DNA of 7,047 bases from DASUBV01 sp035763085 (GTDB lineage Bacteria > Actinomycetota > Actinomycetes > Streptosporangiales > Streptosporangiaceae): the NCBI GenBank assembly GCA_035763085.1, contig DASUBV010000151.1:1-7047 (forward strand), read 5' to 3'. The translations under genes and the position numbers were made by a program. Of the stretch, positions 6,524-7,047 are shown in pieces; position 1 is the stretch's first letter, and each line of letters starts with the position of its first letter. The notes under the pieces were generated by a model. It worked only from the letters and a program-made list of their open reading frames with translations, searched no databases and was not told where the DNA came from.

Positions 6524-6774
6524 CGGGGGCCCGGATGCGACAAGCAGCCGGTCTATCTCCTGGACGCGCGGTGGCTGGAGCGCTGGGACCTGTACTTCGC
6601 CCGAAGCTACCTGGAGGCCATGCGGCGCTGGGACGCCGACGAGGCCCCGCCTGACGGGTAGGGCGACGCCTTCGGCGGCGCGCGGCCCACGTCTACCCGG
6701 AGCGGGTGAGCTGGGGCCGGCCTGGCACTTACCCCTTGGTGTGCGACATCGGATCGCGTCCGGATGTGAGCTGA
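6524..6774 (+). pseudogene. Decayed coding remnant, family not identified
   Basis: From 6524 to 6658 one frame reads like real protein, including PVYLLDARWLERWDLYFARS followed by YLEAMRRWDADEAPPDG, with about 90 % G/C at third codon positions. It has no ATG/GTG/TTG start and is bounded upstream by TAG at 6521. It meets TAG at 6659-6661, where TGG (Trp) would continue naturally into GDAFGGAR. A second frame (6655-6774) then reads AAHVYPERVSWGRPGTYPLV and ends at TGA 6772. This suggests an old gene broken by truncation, a nonsense change and perhaps a frameshift. The LDARWLERWDLYFARSYLEA stretch vaguely recalls the helical DUF5995 family, but I cannot confirm that. Chance open frames in GC-rich DNA are the main alternative. 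Confidence 0.3.
6746..6767. repeat. Imperfect inverted repeat in the convergent gap
   Basis: ACATCGGA (6746-6753) pairs with TCCGGATGT (6759-6767) around the loop TCGCG, with one bulged G at 6762. That gives eight base pairs. It lies between two convergent transcription units but has no T-run on either side, so it is at best a weak or factor-assisted bidirectional stop signal. Confidence 0.25.
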
Positions 6775-6775
6775 A

Positions 6776-6806
6776 AAGGGGGAGCTCTGAGCCGAGGGGG
6801 CCGGCT
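6776..6806 (-). terminator. Weak possible terminator for the MerR gene
   Basis: On the minus strand, 16 bases after the MerR stop, AGCCG and CGGCT (complement of 6802-6806 and 6790-6794) can form a five-pair stem with a 7-base loop. About eleven bases further on comes CCCCCTTTT. Position suits a terminator, but the stem is short and the T-run is brief and displaced, so this is tentative. Confidence 0.25.
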
Positions 6807-6822
6807 GAAGCGGGGTCGCTGG

Positions 6823-7047
6823 TTATGTCCTCGGCTGGCGGCTGGGCTGGCCGGCTGGTATCGGATCCGGTTGCCGGGCGGTGCGGTCGATGGTCTGCGT
6901 CAGAATCGCGCGTGCCCTGGCAAGATCATCCGCTCGGCGGTCAAGGCTGGCCAGTTGCTCGCGCAGGGCGTCCAGGACGCCGGGGCAGGGACGCAACTGG
7001 GATGCGCCTGCGGCGCAGGGCAGGACCTGACGGATGGTGCGGGTGGG
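6823..7047 (-). CDS. MerR-family transcriptional regulator, C-terminal part
   Basis: A minus-strand frame enters from the right edge and ends at TAA (complement of 6823-6825), giving the last 74 residues of a longer protein. The segment TIRQVLPCAAGASQLRPCPG, followed by VLDALREQLASLDRRADDLARARAILTQTID, matches the end of actinobacterial MerR regulators. There the helix after the DNA-binding domain forms an antiparallel dimerisation coiled coil preceded by a PC...PCP stretch. The DNA-binding N-terminus lies outside the window. The tail after about residue 55 is Pro/Gln/Arg rich and probably disordered. It converges on the permease operon, and nothing in the sequence suggests a functional link. 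The effector cannot be inferred from this part. Confidence 0.8.
   Translation of the reverse strand, partial: PTRTIRQVLPCAAGASQLRPCPGVLDALREQLASLDRRADDLARARAILTQTIDRTARQPDPIPAGQPSRQPRT

Larger units (their letters stand above)
6496..6822. other. Gene-poor gap between the operon and the MerR gene
   Basis: These 327 bases lie between the operon stop and the end of the convergent MerR gene. No intact gene with a start codon and plausible ribosome-binding site is seen. The left two thirds hold coding-like sequence without a start (described separately), and the right third holds two short imperfect hairpins. I see no clear rho-independent terminator for the plus-strand operon, no tRNA, and no insertion-sequence ends. 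Confidence 0.6.

Noticed and set aside
6535..6654. Small plus-strand ORF from ATG 6535 (39 codons)
   Set aside because: Its translation is Gly/Arg/Pro/Ala-rich and lies out of frame with the much more protein-like remnant in the same DNA.
6496..7047. Possible CRISPR, tRNA or insertion-sequence end in the right-hand region
   Set aside because: There are no regularly spaced repeats, no cloverleaf-like sequence and no terminal inverted repeats with target duplication.

Overview
The window is very GC-rich (roughly 70 % by eye), with strong G/C bias at third codon positions, frequent GTG starts and start/stop overlaps of 1-13 bases. Together with the protein families present, this points to a high-GC actinobacterium (Actinomycetota). 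I cannot place it to genus from the sequence alone.

Layout. Positions 3-1496 (minus) carry nearly all of a PucR-family transcriptional regulator whose last few residues lie beyond the left edge. A 134-base divergent intergenic region (1497-1630) holds a short palindrome, a direct TTGTGC repeat and promoter-like hexamers. From 1631 to 6495 (plus) runs a five-gene, fully overlapping operon: an APC-superfamily permease, two short-chain dehydrogenases (SDRs), an agmatinase/arginase-family ureohydrolase, and a NodB-fold deacetylase of the cytoplasmic PuuE/HpPgdA-like type. Positions 6496-6822 contain no intact gene: there is a stretch that looks like a decayed coding remnant, and two weak hairpins. 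Positions 6823-7047 (minus) hold the C-terminal end of a MerR-family regulator that runs off the right edge.

How the genes may work together (inference). The divergent PucR regulator probably controls the operon. The permease would import a small amine-, guanidine- or ureide-containing compound. The ureohydrolase would cleave a guanidine or similar C-N bond, the NodB-fold enzyme would open a cyclic amide/imide/ureide or remove an acyl group, and the two SDRs would oxidise or reduce hydroxyl/carbonyl groups. All five proteins fit a cytoplasmic catabolic route for a nitrogen-rich molecule carrying at least one alcohol or carbonyl. I do not recognise this gene combination as a named pathway and the substrate is unknown. 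It is the best candidate here for something undescribed.
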